This document shows positions 18,280-28,128 of a stretch of 64,000 nt of DNA, piece after piece. The notes beneath the pieces are model-generated. The model saw only the letters and a program-made list of their open reading frames with translations. It was not told the origin of the DNA and ran no database searches. How positions within the stretch are numbered: position 1 is the stretch's first letter; each line of letters starts with the position of its first letter. The translations under genes and the position numbers were made by a program. The DNA comes from Chloroflexota bacterium. GTDB lineage: Bacteria; Chloroflexota; Dehalococcoidia; Lucifugimonadales; SAR202-VII-2. Where the stretch lies: positions 496,001-560,000 of the forward strand of contig QEVV01000002.1 of assembly GCA_003228115.1 (NCBI GenBank), in the 5' to 3' direction.

Positions 18280-20124
18280 ATGTGTGGCATCATTGGGTAC
18301 TGCGGCACTCGCTCGGCAACGCCGATTCTCATGGGCGGGCTGCGCACCTTGGAGTACCGAGGGTACGACAGCGCGGGAATCGCCGTTATGGGTGCAGGGG
18401 ACAAGATAGACATCCGCCGCGCTCCGGGAAAGCTGGATGCCCTGGCCGAAGCGATCCATGGGAACGAACCAGAAGGTAGCGTTGGAATTGGTCACACAAG
18501 GTGGGCCACTCATGGTGAGGTCAATGAGACCAACTCTCACCCCCACTCAGACTGTTCCGGCAACATCGTCGTAGTACACAACGGCATTGTTGAGAACTAT
18601 CTGCCCTTGAAGCGCCGCCTCCAGGATGCGGGCCACACCATCCGCTCCCAGACCGACAGCGAGATCATCGCTCATCTGGTGGAAGAGGCCCTCGAAGGGG
18701 ATCGGCCGCTGATGGAGGCTGTGCGGCTCGCTGCTTTGCAGCTAGCGGGTGCTCATGCTGTTGTTGTCCTGTCAGCCTCTGGTGGCGGAGAGATCGCGGC
18801 GTTCCGCCTGGGCAATGCTGGTGGCCTGACCGTCGGTTACGGCAAGAATGGGACGTATCTCGCAAGCGATCTCCCTGCCCTACTTCCCCACACGCAGGAC
18901 GTTTCATTTTTGGAGAGCAGGGAGATGGTCGCCCTCAGCAAAAATGGAGCGAGTTTCTCTGACCTGGAGGGCCGCCCTGTGGTCAAAGAGCACAGGACTG
19001 TTTCTCATGACCCTGTATCAGCGGTTAAGGGTGACTTCAAGCACTTCATGCTGAAGGAGATAGCTGAACAGCCAGAGGTCGTTATGAATGCCCTGCGGGG
19101 TAGAGTCTCTTTCGACCCGCCCGCGCTTGTCCTAGACGAGATCCCCTACACCGACAAAGAGATCCAGGACATCCAACGGGTCGTGTTGGTTGGCATGGGA
19201 ACAAGCTGGCTGGCGGCTCAGGTTGGCAGATTGATGATGGAGTCCCTGGCGGGTATTCCCAGTGAAGTGGACAACGCGGCAGAGTTTCGCTACCGAGACC
19301 CCCTGGTTGACGAACGTACCCTCGTTGTGTCCGTGGGGCAGTCCGGAGAGACGGCGGACACCTTGGCCGCCATGGAGGAAGCCCAGCGCAAATCGGCTCG
19401 TCAGATTGCCATCTGCAATGTCGAGGGAAGCCAGGCTACCCGAGTCGCAGACGGCACTCTTCTTATGCGGGCAGGTCCCGAAATTGGCGTGGCTGCCACC
19501 AAAACCTTCCTCAGTTCGCTGGTCTGTCTCTACCTCCTGTCCACGTACTTGGGATGGAAGCGAGGACACTTATCTCAGGAGGAAATGGATCAAGCGGTCA
19601 CGGGTCTGGCTCACCTGCCCCAGCTCATAGGTGAGACGGTGGCCCGAGAGGCCCAATACGAGGCTGTGGCGGCTCACTGGTTCGAAGCGTCGAACTTTCT
19701 CTACTTGGGACGAGGCATGTACTTCCCGGTGGCTTTGGAAGGTGCTTTGAAGCTCAAGGAGATTAGCTACATTCACGCTGAGGGCTATCCGGCGGGGGAG
19801 ATGAAGCACGGCCCTATAGCTCTTGTTGACCAGCACCTGCCTGTGGTGGCACTGACACTCGATGATGGCCTTCCAGAGAAGATGGGGGCCAACATTTCAG
19901 AAGTGAAGGTCCGGGGCGGCAAGGTCATTGCGGTGGCAACCGATGGAAACACGGAAATTGCCGGTCAAGTGGACCACGTGATGTATGTTCCGAAGGCGCC
20001 TGCACACCTCGGTCCGGTGTTGGCGACCGTTCCCCTACAACTCTTTGCCTACCACATTGCCGTTTTGCGAGGCTGCGACGTAGATCAGCCGCGCAACCTG
20101 GCGAAGTCTGTAACCGTTGAGTAG
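18280..20124 (+). CDS. glmS: Glutamine-fructose-6-phosphate aminotransferase
   Basis: Makes glucosamine 6-phosphate for peptidoglycan and other amino-sugar polymers. The protein (614 residues) starts MCGIIGYCG, so Cys is the N-terminal nucleophile after Met removal. The class II glutaminase domain (to about 240) has TRWATHGEVNETNSHPH and HNGIVENY; two SIS domains follow (GQSGETADTLAAM, GRGMYFPVALEGALKLKEISYIHAEGYPAGEMKHGP). It ends PRNLAKSVTVE. GAGGAGA precedes the ATG. It converges end-to-end with the polymerase gene with no gap. No glmS ribozyme is seen in the short leader. Confidence 0.98.
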   Translation: MCGIIGYCGTRSATPILMGGLRTLEYRGYDSAGIAVMGAGDKIDIRRAPGKLDALAEAIHGNEPEGSVGIGHTRWATHGEVNETNSHPHSDCSGNIVVVHNGIVENYLPLKRRLQDAGHTIRSQTDSEIIAHLVEEALEGDRPLMEAVRLAALQLAGAHAVVVLSASGGGEIAAFRLGNAGGLTVGYGKNGTYLASDLPALLPHTQDVSFLESREMVALSKNGASFSDLEGRPVVKEHRTVSHDPVSAVKGDFKHFMLKEIAEQPEVVMNALRGRVSFDPPALVLDEIPYTDKEIQDIQRVVLVGMGTSWLAAQVGRLMMESLAGIPSEVDNAAEFRYRDPLVDERTLVVSVGQSGETADTLAAMEEAQRKSARQIAICNVEGSQATRVADGTLLMRAGPEIGVAATKTFLSSLVCLYLLSTYLGWKRGHLSQEEMDQAVTGLAHLPQLIGETVAREAQYEAVAAHWFEASNFLYLGRGMYFPVALEGALKLKEISYIHAEGYPAGEMKHGPIALVDQHLPVVALTLDDGLPEKMGANISEVKVRGGKVIAVATDGNTEIAGQVDHVMYVPKAPAHLGPVLATVPLQLFAYHIAVLRGCDVDQPRNLAKSVTVE

Positions 20125-22236
20125 TTAGCCGCCCTCAAGCTGTTCTTTGATCGCGGCCAGCCGCTCTCGTGCGGTGAGTACCTGTGTGCGGTCTGGGCTA
20201 AGCGTCAAAGCGATATCAAGCTGTTCTTGAGCCTTGTCTAGATAGGACGGGTCCATATCTCTAGCCGCCTGGTAGAGGCTGGCCAAGCTAAGGTTCAACC
20301 GCAGGTTCATCGGCTCTTGCTCAAGCCCCCGGTACAATTCCTCTTCTGCAATCGTGAACACGTACTCTCGGTCTTCTGCGGGCACCGAGACCCAGTTACT
20401 GCTCAACATATCGGAGAAGAACATGCGGCCTTTGTCCGCCAACTGCGGGAATCTGGAGAACGACTCTTGGGAAATGTCGGCCCGTGCCGTCCAAGGGAGT
20501 GTTTCCAGGCTGGCTGTGGTTAGTACCGGCACGAAGTGGGTCGCCGCTTTCCAGGGCTGGTAAATCGATCGCACGACCAAGAAGCTGGTAAGAGCAGTCA
20601 GCACGAGAACGACGCCGATCGTCGCAAGTTGCATTCCTGCCGGATTCGCTCGCAGTCTCCCTAGCAAGCCAGAACTCCCAGGCTTGCCCCGACTCGCGTC
20701 TACAGCATCGGGCTCTGCGCCACCTCTCCACCAACCGAGGAGAGGAATGCGGGGTTTCTGCGCTGGTGCAAGCATGTGACTCTCCACCGCAACTGCCAAC
20801 CCAGCAAGGGTCATGAACATGAGGAGTGGCGCCGGAGTGTCGAACAGGAGAAGGTTCTGCACAAAATAGCCGACCAACCCCGCCACGATAGCTATGAAGA
20901 AAAAGCCTTCACGGGGCCGGCTCCGGATCTTGAGCATAAGAACCCATAGCATGGCGGCCCAAAAAGCGCCGTAGGTAAGCAGTCCCAAGGCTCCCTTTGT
21001 AACCAACTCTTCCATCACTTTGTTGTGGGCCTTGTCGAGATAGGCCGTGGCATGTTCGAAGTAGGCTGCGTCAGTGTAAAGGTCAAAGGCGACAGTGTTG
21101 TTCTCTGGCCCCCAGCCTAGGAGTGGGCGCTCCGCGAAGGCTCTGAAGCCTGCCTTGATGGACTCCACCCGGGATTTGAAGCTGCTCCCTGTCTCCAGAT
21201 TCTCACTGGCGAACCTTCCAACGATGGGTATGGAAGGAGCCACACGGTCGGCGAAGCTACTGTCTCGAAGAACGCCAGCCAGAGCAGCGACGAGGACCAT
21301 CAGAGCCAACAAGGCGATTGCCGCTTGTCTGAGACGGGCGTGCTGGCCCCACAGGATGTAGATGACTCCGGCCACAAGGAGTCCTGCGACCAGTCCGAAG
21401 AAAGCCCCGCGCGTACCAGTTAGGGCCAGGGCCCAAACGCTAATGCCTATAATGCCGATCCACCAAAAGCGGATGGCCCAAAGGCCACGCCCTAGGACAA
21501 TAGATTCAAGCAGAGGCACTGTTCGCGTAAACGGATCTTCCCAAAAGGACCGAGGTCTTCTTCTTCGTCCTTCAGCGCCGGTCCGGCGCTGCTGTTGCCG
21601 CCGCGATCGGCGGTCTTGGGGTGCAGCATCCTCCTCGCGGACGCGTGAACCGTGCTCCGGCCTAGCCCATGAGAACGAGTCGCCGAGTAGGGCCAGGGCA
21701 ATGAAAATGTTGACCAAGAGGTAGGCGCCCAGGAACGTCGGGTTCCCCAGGGTTCCTCCAATGCGGACACCAGAGGTAGCAAGGTAGTGGGGCAGGGGAC
21801 CGCCGTAGAACTGGATGACCCCGACGATGGCCATGGCCGCGTTGATTAGCAGAGCGAAGTTGAGGACTAGGCGCCAGTCACGCATAGTTCGTAGGACAGA
21901 ACCCAGCACGAAGACATAGGCAGTCCAGTGCGCCAAGTCAATTACCCCGCCCATTCGGGCGTAGGTTGACCAAAGACTTCTGGTGAAGCTAACTCCAGCA
22001 ACCGCCGCGAATAGGCCCACCAACAAGTTGAGGAAAAGAGCGATGAGGATAAGCGACCTAGGAGGCCGGTAGCGGGGCTCCATCCAAATGAGAACCAGCC
22101 AAAGGGTGGTCAGAAGCTCTATCAGCAGCCGTGCGTAAAGTTCCTTGCCGGAAATGAATGGGAACAGGCTCTGCGTTGTGATGATCAGGGGCATTGGCAA
22201 GAGGACCAGGATGCCCACTCTAATCAGGAGTTTCAT
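20125..22236 (-). CDS. O-antigen ligase/polymerase-like membrane protein with C-terminal TPR region
   Basis: Polytopic membrane protein of about 703 residues of the Wzy/O-antigen-ligase superfamily. A dozen hydrophobic spans cover residues 5-500, with the family loop around GWGPENNTVAFDLYTDAAYFEHATAYLDKAHNKVMEE (the conserved RAHN-like site is KAHN). After a span near 570 comes a soluble region with TPR-like helices (LEQEPMNLRLNLSLASLYQAARDMDPSYLDKAQEQLDIAL). Such proteins ligate or polymerise lipid-linked glycans. The ATG at 22236 is preferred over an upstream one. A basic insert near residue 200 (DRRSRRQQQRRTGAEGRRRRPR) is a cytosolic loop. Confidence 0.85.
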   Translation of the reverse strand: MKLLIRVGILVLLPMPLIITTQSLFPFISGKELYARLLIELLTTLWLVLIWMEPRYRPPRSLILIALFLNLLVGLFAAVAGVSFTRSLWSTYARMGGVIDLAHWTAYVFVLGSVLRTMRDWRLVLNFALLINAAMAIVGVIQFYGGPLPHYLATSGVRIGGTLGNPTFLGAYLLVNIFIALALLGDSFSWARPEHGSRVREEDAAPQDRRSRRQQQRRTGAEGRRRRPRSFWEDPFTRTVPLLESIVLGRGLWAIRFWWIGIIGISVWALALTGTRGAFFGLVAGLLVAGVIYILWGQHARLRQAAIALLALMVLVAALAGVLRDSSFADRVAPSIPIVGRFASENLETGSSFKSRVESIKAGFRAFAERPLLGWGPENNTVAFDLYTDAAYFEHATAYLDKAHNKVMEELVTKGALGLLTYGAFWAAMLWVLMLKIRSRPREGFFFIAIVAGLVGYFVQNLLLFDTPAPLLMFMTLAGLAVAVESHMLAPAQKPRIPLLGWWRGGAEPDAVDASRGKPGSSGLLGRLRANPAGMQLATIGVVLVLTALTSFLVVRSIYQPWKAATHFVPVLTTASLETLPWTARADISQESFSRFPQLADKGRMFFSDMLSSNWVSVPAEDREYVFTIAEEELYRGLEQEPMNLRLNLSLASLYQAARDMDPSYLDKAQEQLDIALTLSPDRTQVLTARERLAAIKEQLEGG

Positions 22237-22349
22237 AGAAATAGCGATAGCGTGGCCATTATAGCGGCTGAACAAGGTGAAGGCGTAGGCGTCCTTGAAG
22301 CCAAGGGCCTCACCGACTAGGATTGCCGCATGGGGATATCTGAGCTTCG

Positions 22350-22835
22350 ATGAAACCTAGCAGACACTTGGCCCTTTCGACAGGTGTTGGCGGTGTTGTG
22401 TGGGCCGCCTCTGGCGAGCCCCTGGCAATACCAATTGCCATTGCTGCTGGCGTGCTCATCGACGTGGATCATGCTCCCGATCTATGGTCTTCCCTTGTTC
22501 TGAGGCGTAGCCCCACTGTTATCTACCCTCTCCACGCCTGGGAGTGGGTCGCCATGTTGATAGCCTACGGAGCATGGGTGGGGTATCCGTGGTGGTTGGC
22601 CGCATTGATTGCGGCTTTCGGCCTGCATGTGGCCACAGACCAGATATTCAACCGAGCGGGCCCGTGGACATATTTTTTCTTCTACCGGGCTCGCCACGGC
22701 TTTCGCGTTGCCAAGGTTGCCCCGCATTGGAGGGTTGAGAATACGATGCAGGCCCTGCAACAGGAAATGCCATTAGCGGCATGGTTCCTCCGCTGGTCGG
22801 AGCGCCGCTGGGCGCGTAAAGCGAAGGAACAGTAG
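22350..22835 (+). CDS. YdjM-like predicted membrane protein (metal-dependent hydrolase-like)
   Basis: A 161-residue membrane protein with three or four hydrophobic spans. It has a DVDHAPDLW motif at about residue 38, an HAWEW motif at about 63, and GLHVATDQIFNR at about 95, a spacing of His and Asp seen in YdjM/DUF457-type putative metal-dependent hydrolases. Function is unknown. It is followed by cmk, 71 bases away, which has its own candidate promoter. Confidence 0.7.
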   Translation: MKPSRHLALSTGVGGVVWAASGEPLAIPIAIAAGVLIDVDHAPDLWSSLVLRRSPTVIYPLHAWEWVAMLIAYGAWVGYPWWLAALIAAFGLHVATDQIFNRAGPWTYFFFYRARHGFRVAKVAPHWRVENTMQALQQEMPLAAWFLRWSERRWARKAKEQ

Positions 22836-22844
22836 TCGGCTTCG

Positions 22845-22874
22845 TTGGTGACAACGGGAAGCCCCCGGTATACT
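22845..22874 (+). promoter_or_regulatory. Candidate promoter for cmk-plsC
   Basis: TTGGTG at 22845-22850, an 18-base spacer and TATACT at 22869-22874, about 30 bases before the cmk ATG. The -35 is weak, the -10 good. Confidence 0.45.
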
Positions 22875-22906
22875 GGCCGGGAACAACTCCTATACGAGCG
22901 GCGAGC

Positions 22907-23575
22907 ATGCAGATTCAGAATATCGCTATCGATGGTCCGGTGGCGTCGGGTAAGACTGTGGCGGGACGGCTGGTGGCCCAGAAGTTGGGATGGCGTTTTC
23001 TGGACACGGGTTCCATGTACCGCGTGGTCACGTGGGTCGCCCTTGCGCGCCAACTCGACTTTGATGACGAACAAGCCTTGGTGAGCCTGGCGACTCAGAT
23101 GGACTTTCGTTTGGAAGGTGAGGCGGGGGAACGCGTCCTTGCGGACGGCAAGGACGTAACCGATTCGCTGAGAGCACCAGAAGTCGATCGAGCAGTGTCC
23201 AAAGTTGCTAAAGTGGCGGGCGTACGCGTGACGATGGTGGCAAGACAGAGGGAAGTGGCTCTCCAAGCCCCGACGGTTGTCGTTGGCCGTGATATCGGCA
23301 CCAAGGTGCTTCCTGATGCACCGGTCAAGGTGTTTCTGACAGCCTCAGTGGAGGAGCGAGCGACGAGACGCCACAAAGAACTGAGCCAAAAAGGCGGATC
23401 ACTTTCGTATGAAGAGGTTCGGAATGACCTGGAGCGCCGCGATCGAATTGATACGGAAAGGGAGGCGTCGCCATTGATGGCCGCCACGGACGCAGTGACC
23501 CTCAATACCGACGCTCTGACGATTGACCAGGTGGTGAAGCGAATTATGGAGATGGCGAACGATGCGGCTTCCTGA
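22907..23575 (+). CDS. cmk: Cytidylate kinase
   Basis: Phosphorylates CMP and dCMP. The 222-residue protein starts with the P-loop IAIDGPVASGKTVAGRLV, continues with LDTGSMYRVVTW, the CMP-binding segment with TDSLRAPEVDRAVSKVAKV, and VVVGRDIGTKVLPDAPVKVFLTAS. It ends 14 bases inside plsC, indicating a coupled cmk-plsC pair. This linkage is common in bacteria. Confidence 0.97.
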   Translation: MQIQNIAIDGPVASGKTVAGRLVAQKLGWRFLDTGSMYRVVTWVALARQLDFDDEQALVSLATQMDFRLEGEAGERVLADGKDVTDSLRAPEVDRAVSKVAKVAGVRVTMVARQREVALQAPTVVVGRDIGTKVLPDAPVKVFLTASVEERATRRHKELSQKGGSLSYEEVRNDLERRDRIDTEREASPLMAATDAVTLNTDALTIDQVVKRIMEMANDAAS

Positions 23576-24239
23576 CGGCTGGGTTTACCCAGTCGGAAAT
23601 TTCATCATGCACTCGGGCCTGCGGGCTTTTGCGAACTATAAGGTGGAAGGTAGAGAGGGCGTGTCGCCTCGGGGGGGCATGCTCGTCGTCTCCAACCACA
23701 TGAGCTACATAGACCCTGCGCTTCTCGCCATAGCCATTCCCCGGCGGCTGCACTTCTTAGCAAAGGAGTCGGCTTTCCGGACACCCCTCGTGAAATACAT
23801 CCTTAAGGGGTACGGGGCGTTCCCCATCAACAGGGATGGAAGGGACATCAAGGGTTTCCGCTGGGCGCTGGACCAACTCCAAAAAGGCGAGGCTTTGTCT
23901 ATCTTCCCCGAGGGCGCTCGCAATCCTGACGGTTTGATCAAGCCAGTTCCAGGCGTGGTACAGCTGCATTTGAAGTCGCAAGCGCCTATTTTGCCTGTGG
24001 CTATCACGGGCTCAGGGCACCTCAGGGGATACCACCGCATCTTCACGCCAACGGGGAACATCAAGGTGACCATTGGATCACCCTTCAGCCTGCCCATGTT
24101 CGAAGAGAAGCTGCAGAAGGCTCAAGTCGATGCTATGGCGGACATGATCATGCGGCGAATAGCCGATCTGTTGCCGGAGTCGCAGCGGGGCGTGTACTCA
24201 AGGGGTAGCTCTACGCCAGCCAAGCCAGGGGAGCACTAA
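23562..24239 (+). CDS. plsC: 1-acyl-sn-glycerol-3-phosphate acyltransferase
   Basis: Adds the second acyl chain to make phosphatidic acid at the membrane. The acyltransferase motifs are present: NHMSYID (the HxxxxD catalytic pair), GAFPINRDGRDIKG, IFPEGARNPDG and PVAITGSGH. At 225 residues it is typical of bacterial PlsC. Its start overlaps cmk by 14 bases. Confidence 0.95.
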   Translation: MRLPDGWVYPVGNFIMHSGLRAFANYKVEGREGVSPRGGMLVVSNHMSYIDPALLAIAIPRRLHFLAKESAFRTPLVKYILKGYGAFPINRDGRDIKGFRWALDQLQKGEALSIFPEGARNPDGLIKPVPGVVQLHLKSQAPILPVAITGSGHLRGYHRIFTPTGNIKVTIGSPFSLPMFEEKLQKAQVDAMADMIMRRIADLLPESQRGVYSRGSSTPAKPGEH

Positions 24240-24253
24240 GCCTACTGCATCCT

Positions 24254-25192
24254 TCACCTTTTCGTTGCCACCAGAGGGGCAACTCGCTCCATGAATAGGT
24301 TCAGTTGGCGTACCGGGTCGCGCAGGGGCCAGATAAATGTGAGTTGGGCGCCGGCGTCTTGGTAGGCATTGAAGATTTCTGCACACTGCTCTGCGGTTCC
24401 AATCGATAATAGGCCCCTGAGCTTTTCAACAGGGCGGTTCAACATCCGAGCCACCACCTGTTCAAGGACCCGTTCACCCTCTGCTCGGTCCTCGGTGACG
24501 TAGCACCACATGGTTGATATGGCGTTGGGGAAACTGTCTGCATCACGGCCAGCCGCAACCAGTCCTGCTTTCACGGAGGCCCACGCCTCTCTGAACTGCG
24601 GTGGATTGGTGTTGTAGCCAGAGGCCAACCACCCGTCCGCCAAGCGAACGACCCTGCGGAGCCCTGCCTCTGAGCCCCAACTTCCGATCCAGATGGGAAT
24701 GCCATTGGGCCTGGCAGGGTAGGGCTCCAGTGCTATTCCTTCGGTGGAGTAAAAACTTCCCACGAAAGGCTCCGAGTCGTGTCGCCACAGGGCTCTGAGC
24801 ACCTGAGCGCTTTCATCTACCCGTTTCCACCGTTCCTCGAACGGAACTCCTACCGCTTCATAGTCACGCGCCGATGACCCCGGGCCGATCCCTGCCCACA
24901 GACGCCCTCCGGAAAGCACGTCGATTGCTGCCAACGACTTTGCCAGTGCCACCGGGCCTCGCACGACAGGCAAAGAAACCGTTGTGGCCAGAGCCATGCT
25001 TTGGGTTGCTGACAAGACGGCTGCCAGAGCCGTGGGGCCATCTATCCAGGGGCGTTGGAAGACCAGGTGATCGTTGGTCGCCAGTGTGGAGTAGCCGAGG
25101 GCTTCGGCCGTGCGGGTGTACTCCAGAAGGATATCGAGCGAATAGGGTGCGTCCTCGAAGCCGATCAGAGGAAGATGCGCTCCAAAATTCAT
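24254..25192 (-). CDS. LLM-class flavin-dependent oxidoreductase
   Basis: Luciferase-like (TIM-barrel) monooxygenase or F420/FMN-dependent dehydrogenase of 312 residues. The start MNFGAHLPLIGFE, the segment LGYSTLATNDHLVFQRP, the GGRLWAGIGPGSSARDYEAVGV cofactor motif and PIWIGSWG are diagnostic. FMN versus F420 cannot be told from sequence. GGAGGC precedes the ATG. It shares the minus strand with the EamA transporter gene 24 bases upstream. Confidence 0.93.
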   Translation of the reverse strand: MNFGAHLPLIGFEDAPYSLDILLEYTRTAEALGYSTLATNDHLVFQRPWIDGPTALAAVLSATQSMALATTVSLPVVRGPVALAKSLAAIDVLSGGRLWAGIGPGSSARDYEAVGVPFEERWKRVDESAQVLRALWRHDSEPFVGSFYSTEGIALEPYPARPNGIPIWIGSWGSEAGLRRVVRLADGWLASGYNTNPPQFREAWASVKAGLVAAGRDADSFPNAISTMWCYVTEDRAEGERVLEQVVARMLNRPVEKLRGLLSIGTAEQCAEIFNAYQDAGAQLTFIWPLRDPVRQLNLFMERVAPLVATKR

Positions 25193-25216
25193 GCCAAGCC
25201 TCCTTTGTGAATATCG

Positions 25217-26209
25217 CTATGCCTGGCTCGCCAGCAGGGCAGCGCCTGAAATGGCGACGATGATAGCCAAGAAAACGCGAGAGCCGAAGACCTCAGCTCG
25301 CCGGTTGATGAAGTAGGAGAAAAACATGACGAAGAGGGCGCTGATTTCTTGAAACGGTGCGATGAGGGTGACGGGCGCTATGCTGAAACCAATGAAGCGG
25401 AACGTGTGAGCCAGCAGGATGGAGACCGTGGCCAGCATGTACCAAGGCGCTGCTTCTCTTGTTACCCCTTTTGCGTCGGCCAGCTGCTTGGTGGCTGCAA
25501 AGATGATGAACAGCACTACGGCACCCGCCACATAAGCAATCAACACTCCTGCAATCGCCATGCCGGAGTCCTTAAGCGCGGCACGGATGAACAGGACAGT
25601 CGTTCCGTAGCCGACGCCCATCACCAATCCCCAAAGATACCCCTCTGCCTGCTTCCGCACGAAAACAGGGTGTTTTTTTGGCGGGGTTTCTGAAGAACTC
25701 CCTCCGCTGGGAGGAGGTGGCAGAGGGGTATCAGCGGAGGTCGCGATAGATGACTTGCGGGAACCACCACCAATCTGGAGGGTGAAGAGGGGAGAGATGA
25801 TGAGCAGCGTGATCGCCACGCCCATGAGAAAGTTCACCTGCTCATCGAGGAAGATAATCGCCAGGGCAACGGAGAATACCGCTGCTAGGGAACGCAGTGG
25901 TGCAGAGGCGGTGGCGCCTAGGCACTGAATGGACCTGTAGTTGCCGTACCGGCCGATGACGAACTGGCTGATCCCGCCCCCGATGAGAAGCAAGATTGAA
26001 GTGCCTGAAAGCGAGGAGATACGGAAAAGTTGCCCCGTCGCCGCCGCCATGATGAGGGCGATGGGAACCCCGGCGAATACAGTGACGATGGTTGCCTGAG
26101 AGGCGGAAGCGCGAAGGACGGCCCTTCGAATGACCGTTACATTCAGCGCAAACGAAGCCGCTGAGAGCAGGCCCAATAGTGGTCCAAGCATTATCGCCTT
26201 GCGGGCCAT
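25217..26209 (-). CDS. EamA-type drug/metabolite transporter
   Basis: Polytopic membrane permease of 330 residues with about ten spans in two EamA halves, separated by a hydrophilic loop at residues 150-185 rich in Pro and Ser (PLPPPPSGGSSSETPPKK). The first half contains AVFSVALAIIFLDEQVNFLMGVAI, the second PVTLIAPFQEISALFVMFFSYFINRRAEVFG, both typical of the DMT superfamily. The transported compound is unknown. Directly upstream of the LLM gene and perhaps co-transcribed. Confidence 0.9.
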   Translation of the reverse strand: MARKAIMLGPLLGLLSAASFALNVTVIRRAVLRASASQATIVTVFAGVPIALIMAAATGQLFRISSLSGTSILLLIGGGISQFVIGRYGNYRSIQCLGATASAPLRSLAAVFSVALAIIFLDEQVNFLMGVAITLLIISPLFTLQIGGGSRKSSIATSADTPLPPPPSGGSSSETPPKKHPVFVRKQAEGYLWGLVMGVGYGTTVLFIRAALKDSGMAIAGVLIAYVAGAVVLFIIFAATKQLADAKGVTREAAPWYMLATVSILLAHTFRFIGFSIAPVTLIAPFQEISALFVMFFSYFINRRAEVFGSRVFLAIIVAISGAALLASQA

Positions 26210-26280
26210 TTAGGAGGCTTGGGAAGCACGCCAATTCTAGGCAGCAGTGACTGGTGTGTCCAGCGACGCTGCCCTTAAGA

Positions 26281-26313
26281 AAAGGACAGGCCCGTGTTTT
26301 CACGGGCCTGTCC
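26281..26313 (-). terminator. Intrinsic terminator after rpoD
   Basis: A 13-bp perfect stem (26284-26296 with 26301-26313) with a 4-base loop. Read on the minus strand it is followed by TTTTCTT. It ends the dgt-dnaG-rpoD unit 18 bases after the rpoD stop. Confidence 0.93.
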
Positions 26314-26330
26314 ACTCATCTAGGCAAGAA

Positions 26331-28052
26331 CTACTCCAAGAAGTCGCGCAACTTCTTGGACCTGGAGGGGTGCCTCAGCTTGCGCAGGGCCTTGGCCTCG
26401 ATCTGGCGAATGCGCTCTCTCGTTACGCCGAACTCCCGGCCTACTTCTTCCAGCGTCCTGCTGCGACCGTCTTCCAGCCCGAATCGCAATTGGAGCACTC
26501 GGCGCTCACGGTCATTGAGCGTATGGAGAACCTCTTGGACCTGCTCCTTGAGGAGCTGGAAGGATGCTGCTTCCGAGGGGGCCATCGTAGCCCGGTCTTC
26601 GATGAAGTCGCCTAGGTGGGAGTCTTCCTCCTCGCCGATGGGCGTTTCCAGGGACACGGGCTCCTGAGAGATTTTCATGATCTCCCGCACCTTGTCCGGG
26701 GTAACCTCCATGCGCCTGGATATCTCTTCACTGGTGGGTTCGCGGCCATATTCCTGGACTAACCGCCGGCTTTCCCGGAGCAACTTGTTAATGGTCTCAA
26801 CCATGTGGACTGGGATACGGATGGTCCGAGCCTGGTCAGCGATGGCCCGGGTGATCGCCTGCCGGATCCACCAGGTTGCGTAGGTGGAGAACTTGTACCC
26901 CTTGCGGTAGTCGAACTTTTCCACTGCGCGGATCAGGCCGATGTTTCCTTCCTGGATCAAGTCCAGAAGAGACATCCCCCTGCCGATGTATTTCTTGGCG
27001 ACGCTGACTACCAAGCGGAGGTTGGCCTCCGCCAGATGAAGCTGGGACTTCTGCCCGTCCTCTTTGACCTTTCGGAAGTGGTTGCGGAACATGAGTTCTT
27101 GCGAAGCCAGCCGCTGCTGAAAGTCGGCTTCGTCAAGAAGCTCGTGGATCGCGCTTATGTGCTCACCTGGGTCGATGACTTGTAGAAGTTCCTGAGGCAG
27201 CAACCGGGAGTCGAGAGACACCTGCACGATGTCAGCAGGCATTTCCTCCAGCTCACGACCCATCTTCTCCGCTATCGCTGTGACCAGCCTGATGTCTAGA
27301 ACGCCATCGAGGGCAGGGCGGAGCTCCGGATTGTTCATAAGTTCACCGAGAGTCATGTCCCGGCCCAACTCCATGTATTCACCGATCTCGGCGATCACAT
27401 CGACGCGCTGGCATAGGCTGCGGAGCTGTAAGAGGACAACCTCTGTGGTCTTGGTCGGCCGTCCCTCTGGGCCAGCCAACACTTGCTCGCTTGTTGAAAC
27501 GTACTTGCCACCTTCCAACATGCGGGCCAGTACCCGTTCGTCCCGAGCGGTCAGCAGGGCAACGCGGCCGATTTCCCTCAAGTACATCCGGACCGGATCG
27601 TCGATGATGTCAGTCGCCCCTTCCTTCAGAGCGGCGGCAAGGTCCAACCCTGCTTGCTTGAGGACATTGTCCTCTCCCCAGCCATCGTCCTCGGCAGAAG
27701 TTTCCGGCTCTGGAGTCCAGCCAGGCTCCTTGTTGCCTCGAGCTTCTTCGCCTAGAGCAGCGGTAGTCTCTTCTGGAACCAGGGGGTCGTTGAAGTCCTC
27801 AGCGCCATCTTCGTCCCCATTGGCGTCTGAGGTAGCCCCATCGTCTACCTTCAGCTTGGAAGGGGGCTTGTCTTTGTCGAGTTTGGAAGCGACCTTGTCT
27901 TTGTCTAGTTTGGAAGCGACCTTGTCTTTGTCTAGTTTGGAAGCGACCTTGTCTTTGTCTAGTTTGGAAGCGACTTTGCCTTTTTCTAGTTTGGAAGCGA
28001 CTTTGCCTTTTTCTAGTTTGGAAGCGACCTTGCCTTTTTCTTCAGTGGTCAT
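26331..28052 (-). CDS. rpoD: Primary RNA polymerase sigma factor with N-terminal nonapeptide repeats
   Basis: Housekeeping sigma-70 factor of 573 residues. Region 1.2 begins near [14 protein letters not shown] (about 149). Region 2 has [20 protein letters not shown] and [20 protein letters not shown] (about 385-405), region 3 [11 protein letters not shown], and region 4 [20 protein letters not shown] at the end. Residues 6-68 are seven tandem nine-residue units of the type K(G/D)KVASKL(E/D), followed by an acidic linker to about 140. Canonical region 1.1 is not recognised. Genomic context (dgt-dnaG-rpoD, same strand) is the macromolecular-synthesis arrangement. AGGAGA precedes the ATG. Identity is certain; the repeat is unusual. 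Confidence 0.97.
   Translation of the reverse strand: MTTEEKGKVASKLEKGKVASKLEKGKVASKLDKDKVASKLDKDKVASKLDKDKVASKLDKDKPPSKLKVDDGATSDANGDEDGAEDFNDPLVPEETTAALGEEARGNKEPGWTPEPETSAEDDGWGEDNVLKQAGLDLAAALKEGATDIIDDPVRMYLREIGRVALLTARDERVLARMLEGGKYVSTSEQVLAGPEGRPTKTTEVVLLQLRSLCQRVDVIAEIGEYMELGRDMTLGELMNNPELRPALDGVLDIRLVTAIAEKMGRELEEMPADIVQVSLDSRLLPQELLQVIDPGEHISAIHELLDEADFQQRLASQELMFRNHFRKVKEDGQKSQLHLAEANLRLVVSVAKKYIGRGMSLLDLIQEGNIGLIRAVEKFDYRKGYKFSTYATWWIRQAITRAIADQARTIRIPVHMVETINKLLRESRRLVQEYGREPTSEEISRRMEVTPDKVREIMKISQEPVSLETPIGEEEDSHLGDFIEDRATMAPSEAASFQLLKEQVQEVLHTLNDRERRVLQLRFGLEDGRSRTLEEVGREFGVTRERIRQIEAKALRKLRHPSRSKKLRDFLE
27849..28037 (-). repeat. 27-bp tandem repeat inside rpoD (seven units)
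   Basis: Seven consecutive in-frame 27-bp units encode KGKVASKLE (units 1-3, the third ending in D), KDKVASKLD (units 4-6) and a diverged KDKPPSKLK (unit 7). The nucleotide copies are nearly identical, which implies recent slippage or unequal crossing-over and possible length variation between strains. Confidence 0.92.
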
Positions 28053-28128
28053 GCGATTCTCCTAGCCTATCCAGCGTTCCAATGTGGGTGAGGTATCCGG
28101 CATTGCTCATTCTGTCGGACGAACAATG

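Noticed and set aside
27229-28065. 278-residue open frame on the plus strand with SSLEATL repeats
   Set aside because: It is antisense to rpoD; the repeats are the complement of the Lys-rich nonapeptide units.
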